Origin: Tranzscheliella williamsii
Lineage: Eukaryota; Basidiomycota; Ustilaginomycetes; Ustilaginales; Ustilaginaceae
DNA length: 64,000 nucleotides
Assembly: GCA_023212725.1 (NCBI GenBank)
Contig: JALBYF010000021.1
Location: 186,001-250,000 of the forward strand
Direction of reading: 5' to 3'
Shown: one piece after another, positions 1 to 9,792 of the stretch
Numbering within the stretch: the stretch's first letter is position 1
Layout of the letters: each line of letters starts with the position of its first letter
Made by a program: the position numbers and the translations under genes
The notes under the pieces: model-generated
The model's database searches: none
What the model was told of the DNA's origin: nothing
The model's input: the letters and a program-made list of their open reading frames with translations, nothing else

Positions 1-792
1 ACCCACTTTGATAGCCTCGGCCAGATTCGCCTCCAGATCCGCTAGAGCATCGAATTCCTGGCTTTGAGCGGCGGCAAAGTCGAGACGGTTCTCCGAGGTA
101 AGTTTGGAATGAATGCTGAGGGCCTCGCCAAGGGATCGGCCATGCGAGAGATTCTCGAGCTCGAGTACATTGGCGGCGGCTATATCGCTGAGTTCAGCAA
201 TAAACTTGAGATTGAAGCAGGGCTGTACCTCGACCTGACGAGCCAGGTAGAGCTCCTTGGTCTGCGACTTGGACCTCTTGTCCCACTTCTTCAGAATCTT
301 TCGGAAGCCGGTGGCATTGATCTCAATGAACTGTTGTAGCTTGCTCAAGTCCTTTTCAAAGTATCTGAAGCCCTCGTAGAGGGCGACATAAGAAGGCGAT
401 TCTTTGGAGAGTTTGAAGGAGTTTCGGGACTCGAAGATGAGGCGCTTCTTGTCGATGAGGGTCTGGAGGCGTGCTTTGAGCTCGGCTTCTTTCTGGAGAT
501 AAAAGTTGTTGATCTTCTCCAACTCCCGCTCAAGTTTGAAAAAGAAGGCTGCCTTGTGAATCTGCAGCTCGTCTGACGCTTCGGTCCTGGGGAGGATCTG
601 GGGCTGCTCGGGCGAGGCGGTCGATTCGCCATTGGCACCATACTCGGGTCTCACTCCGGTTGCGAACAGAGCGGCATCAGCAAGGCGCCCTTTCTCCAGA
701 GAGTTGATGATCTTCTTGAGGAATTTGTAGTCCAAGTAGTAGGCACCCCAGCCAGAGATCTGCTGACTGAGGATATACTTGCCAAACTTCAT
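1..792 (-). CDS. SPX-domain protein, PHO81/NUC-2-like (5' part; runs off window)
   Basis: An uninterrupted 264-codon frame runs from ATG at 792 down to base 1 without a stop, so only the N-terminal part is present. The first residues (MKFGKYILSQQ, then YLDYKFLKKIINSL) and the later KKWDKRSKS block with its lysine cluster are the SPX domain, which binds inositol pyrophosphates and reports phosphate status. SPX at the extreme N-terminus starting MKFGK is the pattern of fungal PHO81/NUC-2 CDK inhibitors and of GDE1-type glycerophosphodiesterases, where ankyrin repeats and a GDPD domain follow; those would lie outside the window. The segment after SPX (ELYLARQVEVQPCFN, IAELSD) favours PHO81 over VTC or SYG1, but GDE1 is not excluded. 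The start is the only ATG giving the canonical SPX N-terminus. Confidence 0.8.
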   Translation of the reverse strand, partial: MKFGKYILSQQISGWGAYYLDYKFLKKIINSLEKGRLADAALFATGVRPEYGANGESTASPEQPQILPRTEASDELQIHKAAFFFKLERELEKINNFYLQKEAELKARLQTLIDKKRLIFESRNSFKLSKESPSYVALYEGFRYFEKDLSKLQQFIEINATGFRKILKKWDKRSKSQTKELYLARQVEVQPCFNLKFIAELSDIAAANVLELENLSHGRSLGEALSIHSKLTSENRLDFAAAQSQEFDALADLEANLAEAIKVG

Positions 793-1962
793 CTTGGCGT
801 TGGAGCCGGGCGGTCAGAGGCGACGCCGACTTTCAAGGTAGAACCAAAGATGCTCGCTTCCACGGAAGAGAGAGAAAGCCTACCAAAGGCGTTCTGGCCA
901 CGGCTGGATCAAGGCGGGCAGTTGACAAGTGTGGGTGAATCTGAACCTAGCGAAGGTGCATAGTTTATGTCAACTCGACCAATGCTCGGTAGAAGAAAGA
1001 GAAGCGCCAGACCGTGGCCGCTGAGAACGCCGTCGCTCCCGGATCTAGCTTGGCTTCTGCGCACCAGAGAGGATATCGAGCGAAAGTAGAGACGGAGCTG
1101 ATCGAGACAGAAAGAGAGGCCAAAGGGATGGGGAAAGGAAGAACCATCATCCATGGTAGGATCACTGCCCACGGTTGCCGGCTCAGGGCAGAACATTGGC
1201 AGCTGCAGAAGAGAGCGTACTAGAAGTGTTAACGTGAATGCAACCAATACATGAGCACTTATCTGCACGGTCGCAGCCATCCGCATCAATCACAAAAGAA
1301 TCACGATTTCGGAAAACCGGGTCGTGTTAGCGAAAAGGAGGGTCGATACATAATTATTTCTTTACCAAACGCCCATGCCCTGACACTTCTGACACTTCTA
1401 CACACATGGTATCCTCAATACCGACGGTTACAGGCTGTCGCTGAATATCAGAGCTCAGCAAAGCCACCCCACTTGGTATCACGCATCGATGCCGAAGCCG
1501 ACACCTGCAGAACAGTGCGGGCGGCCTTGCATCGTGACCAACAAGCCTTACAAGTGCGCACAACTCATAGCTGTTATATATTCACGCATCCCAGCGACTC
1601 ACCGTATGCGCAGCCTTGCACGTGTTCCTTCGATTTACTTTGACCCACAGATTTGTGTCTGTGTCCGTGCTCGACTATGGGTGTGAGCTAACACTCTAAC
1701 ATACCTGAGCAATCGAAAGGCCGACTTCCGAAAATCGAAACGGCCTACTACCTGCATTCACATTCACGTAAAGCATGGACCATGCTAGCCTACCCCTTCT
1801 CGGTACTACACGTTGACAGCCATACCCTGCTCATACCAAAGACCACACCAAAAGTCTCCCGTCCTTACGGCGGTACAGAAGCTGGGGACTAGCTGTACTG
1901 ATCTACCATTTGAATCTTTGAAAGAGAACAATCCTCCAACACTTCCTAGAGCTCCTATTCCA
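793..1962. other. Intergenic region between divergent SPX gene and TLG1
   Basis: About 1.17 kb separates two divergently transcribed genes and should hold both promoters and 5' leaders. I see short overlapping frames with no recognisable protein, and no repeat or RNA gene. Confidence 0.5.
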
Positions 1963-2870
1963 ATGTCGAGAGATCCGTATCATGACTTTGCCGCCGATCT
2001 GAAGGATTCTCTTTCTTCCGCACGCTCGCTCTGCCAAACGTATCAGCAGCTCGTAGCGCGTCCGCCCGCAAGCTCGTCGACAAGGCCATCATCTGCATCG
2101 ACGCGCGACTCGCAAGACGTGGGCTCTGCCTTCGACAGGCTGTCCGACGCCATCGAAGCGTTACGGCAAGACGTCGAAGATGTGAAACAGAGCGTCTCGG
2201 TTGTCGAGCGCAGCGGTCCTGAACGTTTTGGAGTCTCTCCGGAGGAACTCAGAGACAGGAAACGGTTCGTGGACGAATGCCAGTCCGAGATCAAGGTAGG
2301 TTGGCCCCTCGGCTGGTCCCACCTCTAAGCCGCTATGCTGATACCCTGCTGTTCCCAGTCCTTATCCAGCATCGTACAACAAGCGCCGCCAGGGAGAAGC
2401 GAACGAGACAGTGTACATTCCGGCGATAGAGGCGGCTTCAAAGCAATCAAGATCGAAGACGAAGACCAAGACCCAGATCCATCCGAGGCGTTCGAGCGCG
2501 AACAACAACAGGTGAGCTCACATATCGCTGGACTAGGCTCAAGCTTCAGTATGGTTTGCTGACAAGTCTCTCGGTCCGCTTTGATACATAGGTGCTGATG
2601 TCAAGACAGGACACCACGCTAGATAAGATGGGCTCGACATTGACCAATCTTCGCTCGCAAGCTGGCTTAATGGGACAAGAAATCGGAGAGCAGGTCGAGA
2701 TCATCCATGCCTTTGACCAGGAAGTGGATCAGAGCCAAGGTCGCCTATCCAAAGCTATGCGCAAAATGGACGAGGTGGTGCGGGTCAGCGACGAGAAGCT
2801 CGGCGGCTGGTGCGTCTGGATCTTGATAGTGGTGCTTTTCCTACTATTACTCGTTGCCTTCTTGATATGA
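1963..2870 (+). CDS. TLG1: Qc-SNARE, syntaxin-6/Tlg1 family
   Basis: Three exons: 1963-2295, 2359-2511 and 2592-2870, both introns in phase 0 with GT-AG ends, giving 254 residues. The N-terminal part (DPYHDFAADLKDSLSSA, then a helical region) fits the syntaxin-6 N-terminal domain. The last exon carries the SNARE motif, including the QAGLMGQEIGEQVEII stretch with the central-layer glutamine in EIGEQ, and ends in one hydrophobic tail anchor (WCVWILIVVLFLLLLVAFLI). Tlg1/syntaxin-6 acts in endosome-to-Golgi and trans-Golgi membrane fusion. The ATG at 1963 is preferred over an upstream in-frame extension because the syntaxin-6 homology starts there. It is one of two Golgi/endosomal SNAREs in the window (see GOS1). 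Confidence 0.9.
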
Positions 2871-3175
2871 AGGAACACGCAACTAAGACAGACCGTATCC
2901 ATGCCTCTGCCCAGTCGTATAATCTGATATCCTGAGCTGGGGGCAAACCTGTATTGACGGCGCTGCTGGGTGGTCAGCAGATGCTGGGGTATCCAGCCGA
3001 TTGTCGTCAATCTAACAACAACATGCTTCTTTCTTTGGTGGGTAACCTGTTGGTTTCCCTTTGGCGAGAGTGACAGAAATGACGAATCAAGCAATAATCA
3101 CAAGTTCCATGTTAGCTTTCGACTAGGCCTGTTAGGATTCGGACGAGATCGCTATCGGGAAAAATGCGTGGAATC

Positions 3176-3237
3176 AGTAAAGCACGCGCTTTTTAACATC
3201 CCCCTTAGTAAAACACGCGTTCTTTAACATTCCCCTA
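3176..3237. repeat. 31-bp direct tandem duplication
   Basis: Two adjacent 31-bp copies, 3176-3206 and 3207-3237, share the core AGTAAA-CACGCG-TTTAACAT-CCCC with a few substitutions. They sit directly upstream of an inverted repeat, so both may be remnants of one non-coding element. Confidence 0.75.
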
Positions 3238-3266
3238 TACCTAATCACTAGCATTTGAGGACGTCT

Positions 3267-3352
3267 GGAAACGCGTTTCTACGCGCACCGCTCCTGCTTT
3301 AAAGTGTTTCCAGAGCGGAAGCAAACGATTTGGTGCGTAGGAGCGCGTTTCC
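3267..3352. repeat. Imperfect inverted repeat (about 22-bp arms)
   Basis: The left arm 3267-3289 begins GGAAACGCG and ends GCGCACC. The right arm 3332-3352 is nearly its reverse complement (GGTGCG to GCGTTTCC). The loop is about 42 bp. It could fold into a cruciform or RNA hairpin, or be the footprint of a small mobile element. No coding capacity is seen. Confidence 0.65.
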
Positions 3353-4017
3353 CAATGTGTAGTGAATCTGCTTGTCTTGAAGTGACTAACATGTCCCACG
3401 TTGCCTTGCAGCTTGTAAGCCTTTGACTACACAAATCTGTATAGATTGATCAGCATCTCCGCTGTAGAAAGCGTTGGAAAAAAGAGCCCCAGTAGCCTCG
3501 CTCAACGTCATCTACGCAGCCACCACATCACCCATCATCGGTCTCATCTGCTTGCATTTCCTCACCTCCATCCTTCGCCACATCACCGCACTACGCAACG
3601 TGTCTTTTGATCGCTTTAGGATTCGACGGTGTACTGCTTCCGTCATCCTCGAGCTACGTCGTTGCTGCGCCTTACTTAACGTAGGTGGCTTTCGCACATC
3701 GCGCCTTTGACCAACTGGGAGGAAAGAACCGCCTTGTACTTTCGCCGTCCGGGTCATCCTTGTAACCGAAGGCTGTTCCTGTCTTCCACCACTTCCTGCG
3801 GCACTTATCTCAGCGCTGCCATTTTACTCCAGCTATCGATACTTGCTCTTCGGATTCGCCACCCATTCGTGCGTCGTCATATCAATCCTCTGCGATCTCT
3901 TTCGGCCTCCGTTGACACTGTTATCTAAGTACCCAGCAGCCGGAGCGCAAAGTGCCTGGATTTGGCTCCCATAAACAAACGCTCTTCGTTGACTGATCGG
4001 GTCGCTTGCGTGTCAAG

Positions 4018-7000
4018 ATGGAGGCTATCTTAGATTTCAACCAGGACCTTGACATCGGTCTTCTTGACCGAGTCGTCGCCGCCATGTATACAGGCGCTGG
4101 CCAGGACCAACATATGGCGCAGCAGACGCTCGCTCAGTTTCAGGAACATCCCGAGGCGTGGCAACGCGTCCCCGCCATCCTTCAGCAAAGCAGCTCTCCT
4201 CAGACCAAGTACATCTCCTTGCAGATCCTCGACAAGCTCATCTCGACAAGGTGGAAGGTTCTTCCGGAGGACCAGCAGCAAGGGATCCGAAACTTCATTG
4301 TCGAAATGATCATTCAACAATCATCTGACGAAGCCAGCTTGAAGCGTGAGAGGACCTATCTCGGCAAGCTCAACACCACTCTCATCCAGATCCTCAAGCA
4401 GGAATGGCCCCACAATTGGCCGTCTTTTATCCCCGAAATTGTCTCTTCTTCCAAGGGATCCCTTTCCATCTGCGAAAATAACATGGCTATCCTCCGTCTC
4501 CTGTCCGAAGAAATCTTCGACTACTCCGCAGAGCAAATGACCACTTCAAAGACCAAATCGCTTAAGAATCAGATGTGCGGAGAATTTGGAGAGGTCTTCC
4601 ACCTCTGCTCCGAAGTCTTGGAAAAGGCACAGAAGCCGAGTCTCATCAAGGCCACACTCGAGACCATGCTGCGCTTCCTCAATTGGATCCCTCTGGGCTA
4701 CATTTTCGAGACTAACGTCATCGACAACCTCATTAGCCGCTTCCTCGAAGTGCCCGAGTTCAGAAACGTCACTCTCAAGTGCCTCTCCGAAATTGCCAAC
4801 CTCAACGTGGGCGCAGAATACGATCCCAAATTTGTGGTCCTTTTCAACATGGTCATGACTTCTGTCAACCGCATGATCCCGCCCGCTACCAACATAGCAG
4901 CGGCTTATGAGACCAGCTCGGATGCTGAACAGGAGCTTGTATTGAACCTGGCTCTCTTCCTCTCCAACTTCCTCACGGCCCATCTAAAGCTTGTCGAAAA
5001 CCCCGACAACAAAGATGTTCTCCTGAATGCACATCTCTACCTCATCAAGGTCTCGCAAGTGCCAGAAAGGGAGATATTTAAGATTTGCCTCGAGTATTGG
5101 CATAAACTGGTTAGCGGACTGTACGAGGAGCAACATTTCCAACCCATCGCTGAGATGAACCCTTTACTCGGCCTCAATCTGGGCAATGGAGTTTCGAACT
5201 CAAGTTCTGCCAACCTGCGCAAAAACATATACGCGGATATTCTCTCCAATCTCCGGCTGGTAATGATCGAGAGGATGGTCAAACCAGAGGAAGTGCTGAT
5301 TGTCGAAAACGACGAGGGCGAGATTGTCCGAGAATTTATGAAGGAAAGTGATACTATCGTGCTGTACAAGAGCATTCGCGAAGTGCTTGTTTACCTAACC
5401 CATCTCGACGTCCTCGATACGGAGAACATAATGACCGAGAAGCTTGCCAAACAGGTGGACGGCTCAGAATGGTCCTGGGCCAATCTTAACACCCTCTGTT
5501 GGGCTATTGGTTCCATCTCTGGAGCGATGCACGAAGAAACCGAGAAGCGCTTCCTTGTCACCGTCATCAAGGATCTGCTCGGGCTTTGTGAGATGAAGCG
5601 AGGAAAGGATAATAAAGCAGTGGTTGCCTCCAACATCATGTACATTGTCGGCCAATACCCACGCTTCCTCAAGGCACATTGGAAGTTCTTAAAGACGGTC
5701 GTCAACAAGAATTTTGAGTTCATGCATGAGAGCCACGAGGGTGTGCAGGATATGGCCTGCGACACGTTCATCAAGATTGCACAGAAATGTCGACGACACT
5801 TCGTCATTCAACAAGCCGGGGAGCAGGAACCCTTCATCGATGAGATATTGCGCAACTTGCACAGAACCACCCTAGACTTGTCGCCCCTCCAAGTACATAC
5901 GTTCTACGAGGCGGTCGGATATATGATTGCTGCGCAACCCAATCGTCCGACGCAGGAACGGCTTATTGCAAAGCTGATGGAACTGCCCAACAGCGCCTGG
6001 GACAACCTAATGCAGCAAGCCCATAACAATGTTGATGTTCTCGGCAGCCCGGAAAACATCAAAATTCTCTCCAATGTCCTCAAGACAAATGTATCCGCTT
6101 GCGTCTCTATTGGCACCTATTTCCTTCCCCAGATCGGCCGCATCTATTTGGACATGCTAGCGCTGTACCGGAGTGTTAGTGGCATTATCAGCGGCAAGGT
6201 AGAGGCCGATGGTCTCGTTGCCACGAAAACACCCATGGTACGTGGGTTGCGAACCATCAAGAAAGAGATTCTACGCCTGGTCGAGACCTACGTTATGTAT
6301 GCTGAGGATCTCGATGCTGTCAACGTTAACCTGATCCCGTCTCTTCTGGACGCTATTCTGGGAGACTACAACCGCAACGTGCCCGCTGCGCGTGACGCCG
6401 AGGTGCTCAACGTGATGGCTACCATCACATCGCGTCTACAAGGTTTGTTGACGGACAAGATCTCGCCGATTCTTGATGCAGTCTTCGAGCCTACGCTCAA
6501 CATGATCAACCAGGATTTCGCAGAATTCCCAGAACATCGTGTAGGGTTCTTCCAGCTGCTCCGCTCGATCAACCTCTACTGCTTCCCCGCCTTGCTCGAG
6601 TTGCCTCCTCCCAAGTTCAAGCTGACTATGGACAGCATCATTTGGGCCATTAAACATACCATGAGGGATATCGCCGACACAGGTCTCAACATCTGTCTCG
6701 AGCTTCTCAACAATATCGCTGGCTCGCCGCTCGAAGTTGCCAACGGATTTTATCAGCAGTATTTGCTCAACATTATCCAGGACATCTTCTTTGTGCTGAC
6801 CGACTCGGACCACAAGAGCGGATTCAGGACACAGTGCGTCCTCTTGGCACGTATCTTTGAGCTGATCGAAACCGACCGGGTGACGGCGCCACTGTGGGAC
6901 CCGGCAACTGTGCAAGACCCCGAGATGAACAATCGACTCTTTATCCGGCAATACACTTCGAACCTCTTACGAACGGCGTTCCCTCACGTTCAAGCCCGGT

Positions 7001-7254
7001 ACATTGAGCAGTTTGTCAACGGCCTCTGCATGCACTCCAGCGACTTGATCGCGTACAAGCTGCATCTACGAGATTTCCTTATCACATCCCGAGAAATGTC
7101 GGTTGGTGGGGCCGAGACCGATAACACGGATCTCTTCCTGGAGGACAAGGAGGCCGAGGCACAAAAGAAGGCGGCTGCCGCAAGGGAGGCGGCCGCCAAA
7201 GTTCCTGGAATGCTTAAACCTTCGCAGATCAGGGAAGAAGACGAGGAGCTATGA
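4018..7254 (+). CDS. XPO1: Exportin-1 (CRM1), nuclear export receptor
   Basis: Single exon, 1078 residues, near the usual length. It starts at ATG 4018 with the conserved MEAILDFNQDLDIGLLDRVV; the frame is open 12 bases further upstream without an ATG. An importin-beta-like N-terminal region is followed by HEAT repeats through to an acidic C-terminal end (EEDEEL). The NES-cleft region is very well conserved (LCWAIGSISGAMHEE, then KDLLGLCEMKRGKDNKA, then YIVGQYPRFLKAHWKF). Crm1 exports leucine-rich NES cargo with RanGTP. Cys524 (codon 5587-5589, in LLGLCE) is the residue equivalent to the leptomycin B-reactive cysteine of human and fission yeast Crm1; baker's yeast has threonine there. It is convergent with GOS1. 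Confidence 0.98.
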   Translation: MEAILDFNQDLDIGLLDRVVAAMYTGAGQDQHMAQQTLAQFQEHPEAWQRVPAILQQSSSPQTKYISLQILDKLISTRWKVLPEDQQQGIRNFIVEMIIQQSSDEASLKRERTYLGKLNTTLIQILKQEWPHNWPSFIPEIVSSSKGSLSICENNMAILRLLSEEIFDYSAEQMTTSKTKSLKNQMCGEFGEVFHLCSEVLEKAQKPSLIKATLETMLRFLNWIPLGYIFETNVIDNLISRFLEVPEFRNVTLKCLSEIANLNVGAEYDPKFVVLFNMVMTSVNRMIPPATNIAAAYETSSDAEQELVLNLALFLSNFLTAHLKLVENPDNKDVLLNAHLYLIKVSQVPEREIFKICLEYWHKLVSGLYEEQHFQPIAEMNPLLGLNLGNGVSNSSSANLRKNIYADILSNLRLVMIERMVKPEEVLIVENDEGEIVREFMKESDTIVLYKSIREVLVYLTHLDVLDTENIMTEKLAKQVDGSEWSWANLNTLCWAIGSISGAMHEETEKRFLVTVIKDLLGLCEMKRGKDNKAVVASNIMYIVGQYPRFLKAHWKFLKTVVNKNFEFMHESHEGVQDMACDTFIKIAQKCRRHFVIQQAGEQEPFIDEILRNLHRTTLDLSPLQVHTFYEAVGYMIAAQPNRPTQERLIAKLMELPNSAWDNLMQQAHNNVDVLGSPENIKILSNVLKTNVSACVSIGTYFLPQIGRIYLDMLALYRSVSGIISGKVEADGLVATKTPMVRGLRTIKKEILRLVETYVMYAEDLDAVNVNLIPSLLDAILGDYNRNVPAARDAEVLNVMATITSRLQGLLTDKISPILDAVFEPTLNMINQDFAEFPEHRVGFFQLLRSINLYCFPALLELPPPKFKLTMDSIIWAIKHTMRDIADTGLNICLELLNNIAGSPLEVANGFYQQYLLNIIQDIFFVLTDSDHKSGFRTQCVLLARIFELIETDRVTAPLWDPATVQDPEMNNRLFIRQYTSNLLRTAFPHVQARYIEQFVNGLCMHSSDLIAYKLHLRDFLITSREMSVGGAETDNTDLFLEDKEAEAQKKAAAAREAAAKVPGMLKPSQIREEDEEL

Positions 7255-7590
7255 CTCATTCGCCAGCTTCTCTTCTGACGCGGAAGCCGTGTCATTCCGG
7301 AATCCCGGCATCAAAACGGGGCAGAACTTACTGCTGCTTCTCTTCTTCGGCATCTGGATGCAGAGCTGCACGCAGGGTGGCTTCCGTCCACGCTGATTCC
7401 CTCACACACAAAACCTGTACGCCATACCAACACGCAAGTCCAGTTTATCTCGTGAGTGTTGTGATCGAGGTGGTCGCTTGTGCGCAACGAGATAAAGAAC
7501 GTGATCGGGTAAGCTGCGTGCGCTCTATAAGTACAAATGAGACTGTCCGTGATGGCAAAAGGGGAAGCTTAGCTGGAGGCGATTGAGAGC
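7255..7590. other. Convergent 3' region between XPO1 and GOS1
   Basis: A 336-bp gap between two convergent stop codons, shared by the two 3' UTRs. No further feature is seen. Confidence 0.5.
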
Positions 7591-8355
7591 CTAGCGGAAG
7601 AAGAACATGAGGAGCAACACGGTGAGAGTGCCGGTGATGACGCCCATGATGACGCTGTCCCTTCTGCGTCTGCGGCCGATGAGGGTGATGACGCTGTTGA
7701 GGCCGGGGACCTGTGCGGCGGTGGAGGACATGCGGGATGAGATGTTGTCGAGGGTGGAGCGTTGGTCGGCGAAGTCTGCGCGGGTAGCGTAGGCTTGTTG
7801 GAGGGTGTGGTCGATCATGGAGTGGGAGTTGTCGATTCTGCTGCGTTCGGCGAGCAGGGCGTCTGCGTCGCTGGCGTGCGCGGCTCTGTACGCGCTAATG
7901 TCGTCTTGGACGGTGCCGAGCAGGTCTCTGCGGTCGATCGCGTGGCGCACATTTGTCCGCGACCGTTGAAAGTCGCGGCTGAAGTCCATCAGCACCTCGC
8001 GGTGCCGCTGTATCGCGTGCAGCTGCGCCGTGCTGGGCGGCACCATCGGGTCGTCCAAATACGCCGTCAGCGCATCCACCGAGTCAGACAACTGGTGCAA
8101 CAACCCCTCCACCTCCGCCTCCAGCTCGGCATGCTCCTCAGCATGCGCGTGCTTCGTCAATGAGGACGCCCCGCCGCCGTCCATGTTGAGCGTCGTATGG
8201 TCGGCAAATGGATTCTGCGCCGCCGAGGTCGTCGCCTCGGCAGACCGCGCAATCTTGGACGCTAGCTGCGAGTAGCTGGTCAGGCGAGCATCGATGACAG
8301 ACTCCAGATTCCTCGTCTTGCGGCGAACCGCATCCCACGTCTTCTTGTCCGACAT
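7591..8355 (-). CDS. GOS1: Qb-SNARE, Gos1/GS28 family
   Basis: Single exon, 254 residues, starting at ATG 8355 (MSDKKTWDAVRRKTRNLES). A 17-codon upstream extension exists but is outside the family's normal N-terminus. Gos1 features are visible in order: a short N-terminal helix, the LHAIQRHREVLMDFSRDF segment matching the LHRHKEILQD region of yeast Gos1, and a SNARE motif around TRADFADQRSTLDNI with its layer glutamine. The IPGVN-type segment appears as VPGLNSVITLI, followed by a basic stretch RRRRRD and a single C-terminal membrane anchor (VIMGVITGTLTVLLLMFFF). It acts in ER-Golgi and intra-Golgi fusion. Confidence 0.95.
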   Translation of the reverse strand: MSDKKTWDAVRRKTRNLESVIDARLTSYSQLASKIARSAEATTSAAQNPFADHTTLNMDGGGASSLTKHAHAEEHAELEAEVEGLLHQLSDSVDALTAYLDDPMVPPSTAQLHAIQRHREVLMDFSRDFQRSRTNVRHAIDRRDLLGTVQDDISAYRAAHASDADALLAERSRIDNSHSMIDHTLQQAYATRADFADQRSTLDNISSRMSSTAAQVPGLNSVITLIGRRRRRDSVIMGVITGTLTVLLLMFFFR

Positions 8356-9792
8356 AGAGGCTGATCTTGCTCCAGGCAGTGCTTGGCGCGCAGCCAAGAA
8401 TATCAACCAAGCTCCTCACGATTCTGCAATGCCATAGGTACATCACTCGGGAGTCGGATGGACTGGCGACGCAATAGCACGGAATCCCGTACGAGTGACA
8501 AGCAAACGGGTTCCGATATCACTATTATAACGCATAGAAGCTTGGTGTCGTGCTACCCTTTTCGTAATGGTCATGATCCCCGTTGAAGTCCGTTCAAATT
8601 ATATTGCTATCAGTCTCGGAAATACTATCATTTTTGTCTTCGGGTTTGTAGGGATGTTCCGTTCGAGGGCTATGGAAGTAGTTATTGCGTATGTAATACG
8701 AGTCTAAAGCAATCAGCGTCCTCTCGTATCTCACCACTCTCGATCGGCGCGCACATCCGGGATATTCATTTCACAGTTTCGCTTCACAGGCGAGCAGGCC
8801 GTAATATTGTTTTTCTAGCCAGAGCCGTAGCGTGTGTCATTCACATTCACATACGCGTTCGAGCATCTCAATTTGTGATAGTCATCTTCCGGAAGCGCTC
8901 AGCGCTCAACACCTCGGACTTTCTACTGGCTTTGCGCTCAGTCACAAGGCCGGATGTCCGTTGGTCTGTCGCTCCTCTCTCCACCTCCGCAGCGCTGCTC
9001 CACTTGCGACTTGCATCCCGCGCCCTGGTTCACTGTGTGGACTCTGGGAATTCTTTTACTTCTTTAGCCAATCGCGCTAAAGCCTCTATTGCCCATCCCG
9101 ACCGCGTCTTGCTCTTCGCTCCTTTCTGTCTATCCTACATAGGTCTTGCTTCCGCCGCGGCCGGTTGGTGTTCAGATCCCTCTCTGTCGAGCGGTTCTAA
9201 GTAGGTGTCGTCGAAGCGTCGCATGCATCTATTGCGCTGTGACTCGCATTTGTTCAGTGCGGTCAGTCGGTCAGCGCAGCCAGGCAATACGCGGTAGACG
9301 GGAGCCAAATTCGACTTTTGCGAGGCGCGGCGCCAGTGTCTTGGCTCTTCTTGCCTTCACTATCCTCTTTTCAACCATCAACCATCATCCATCGGCTGCC
9401 CGTCTGCGAGAAGAGGTTGACTCTCCTCGGTGCATCTGTCAGACGCTGTCCGGCAGCAGTCGATCGCGCCCACCTTTCTTTCCGCCTCTCAGCGAATTGT
9501 TACCGCTGTCACGTCACCACCCTCTTCTCGGCGTCGACACCTCCACCTCTTTGGCTACCTCCACACAACGGGTTCTCCGTCTCGTAAACCGACTTGACCT
9601 TTGATCTGCCCGGACATCCCTACCTCCTGCGCCGTGCGGGACGCAAGAAGACGGAAACTAGCCTGCTGATTGCAATCACCTCGTTGCGAGTTTCGCCTTG
9701 GTTTCGATTCGCTCGGCACCGTTCCGTTCGGTTGCTTAGTGAAGATCATTGCTACAGTTTCGCCGCCATCGGAAGCTTCCGTTTTGTTGCCC
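8356..9792. other. Intergenic region, GOS1 5' side and long leader of the C2H2 factor
   Basis: About 1.4 kb between divergent genes. The part from about 9100 to 9790 is pyrimidine-rich with several short upstream ATG frames, which fits a long 5' leader for the regulator gene. No supported gene is seen. Confidence 0.45.

Larger units (their letters stand above)
2871..4017. other. Intergenic region, TLG1 3' side and XPO1 promoter
   Basis: Contains no supported gene. It holds a 31-bp tandem duplication (3176-3237) and an imperfect inverted repeat (3267-3352), listed separately. The 3470-4017 stretch is C/T-rich and is probably the XPO1 promoter and leader. Confidence 0.5.
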
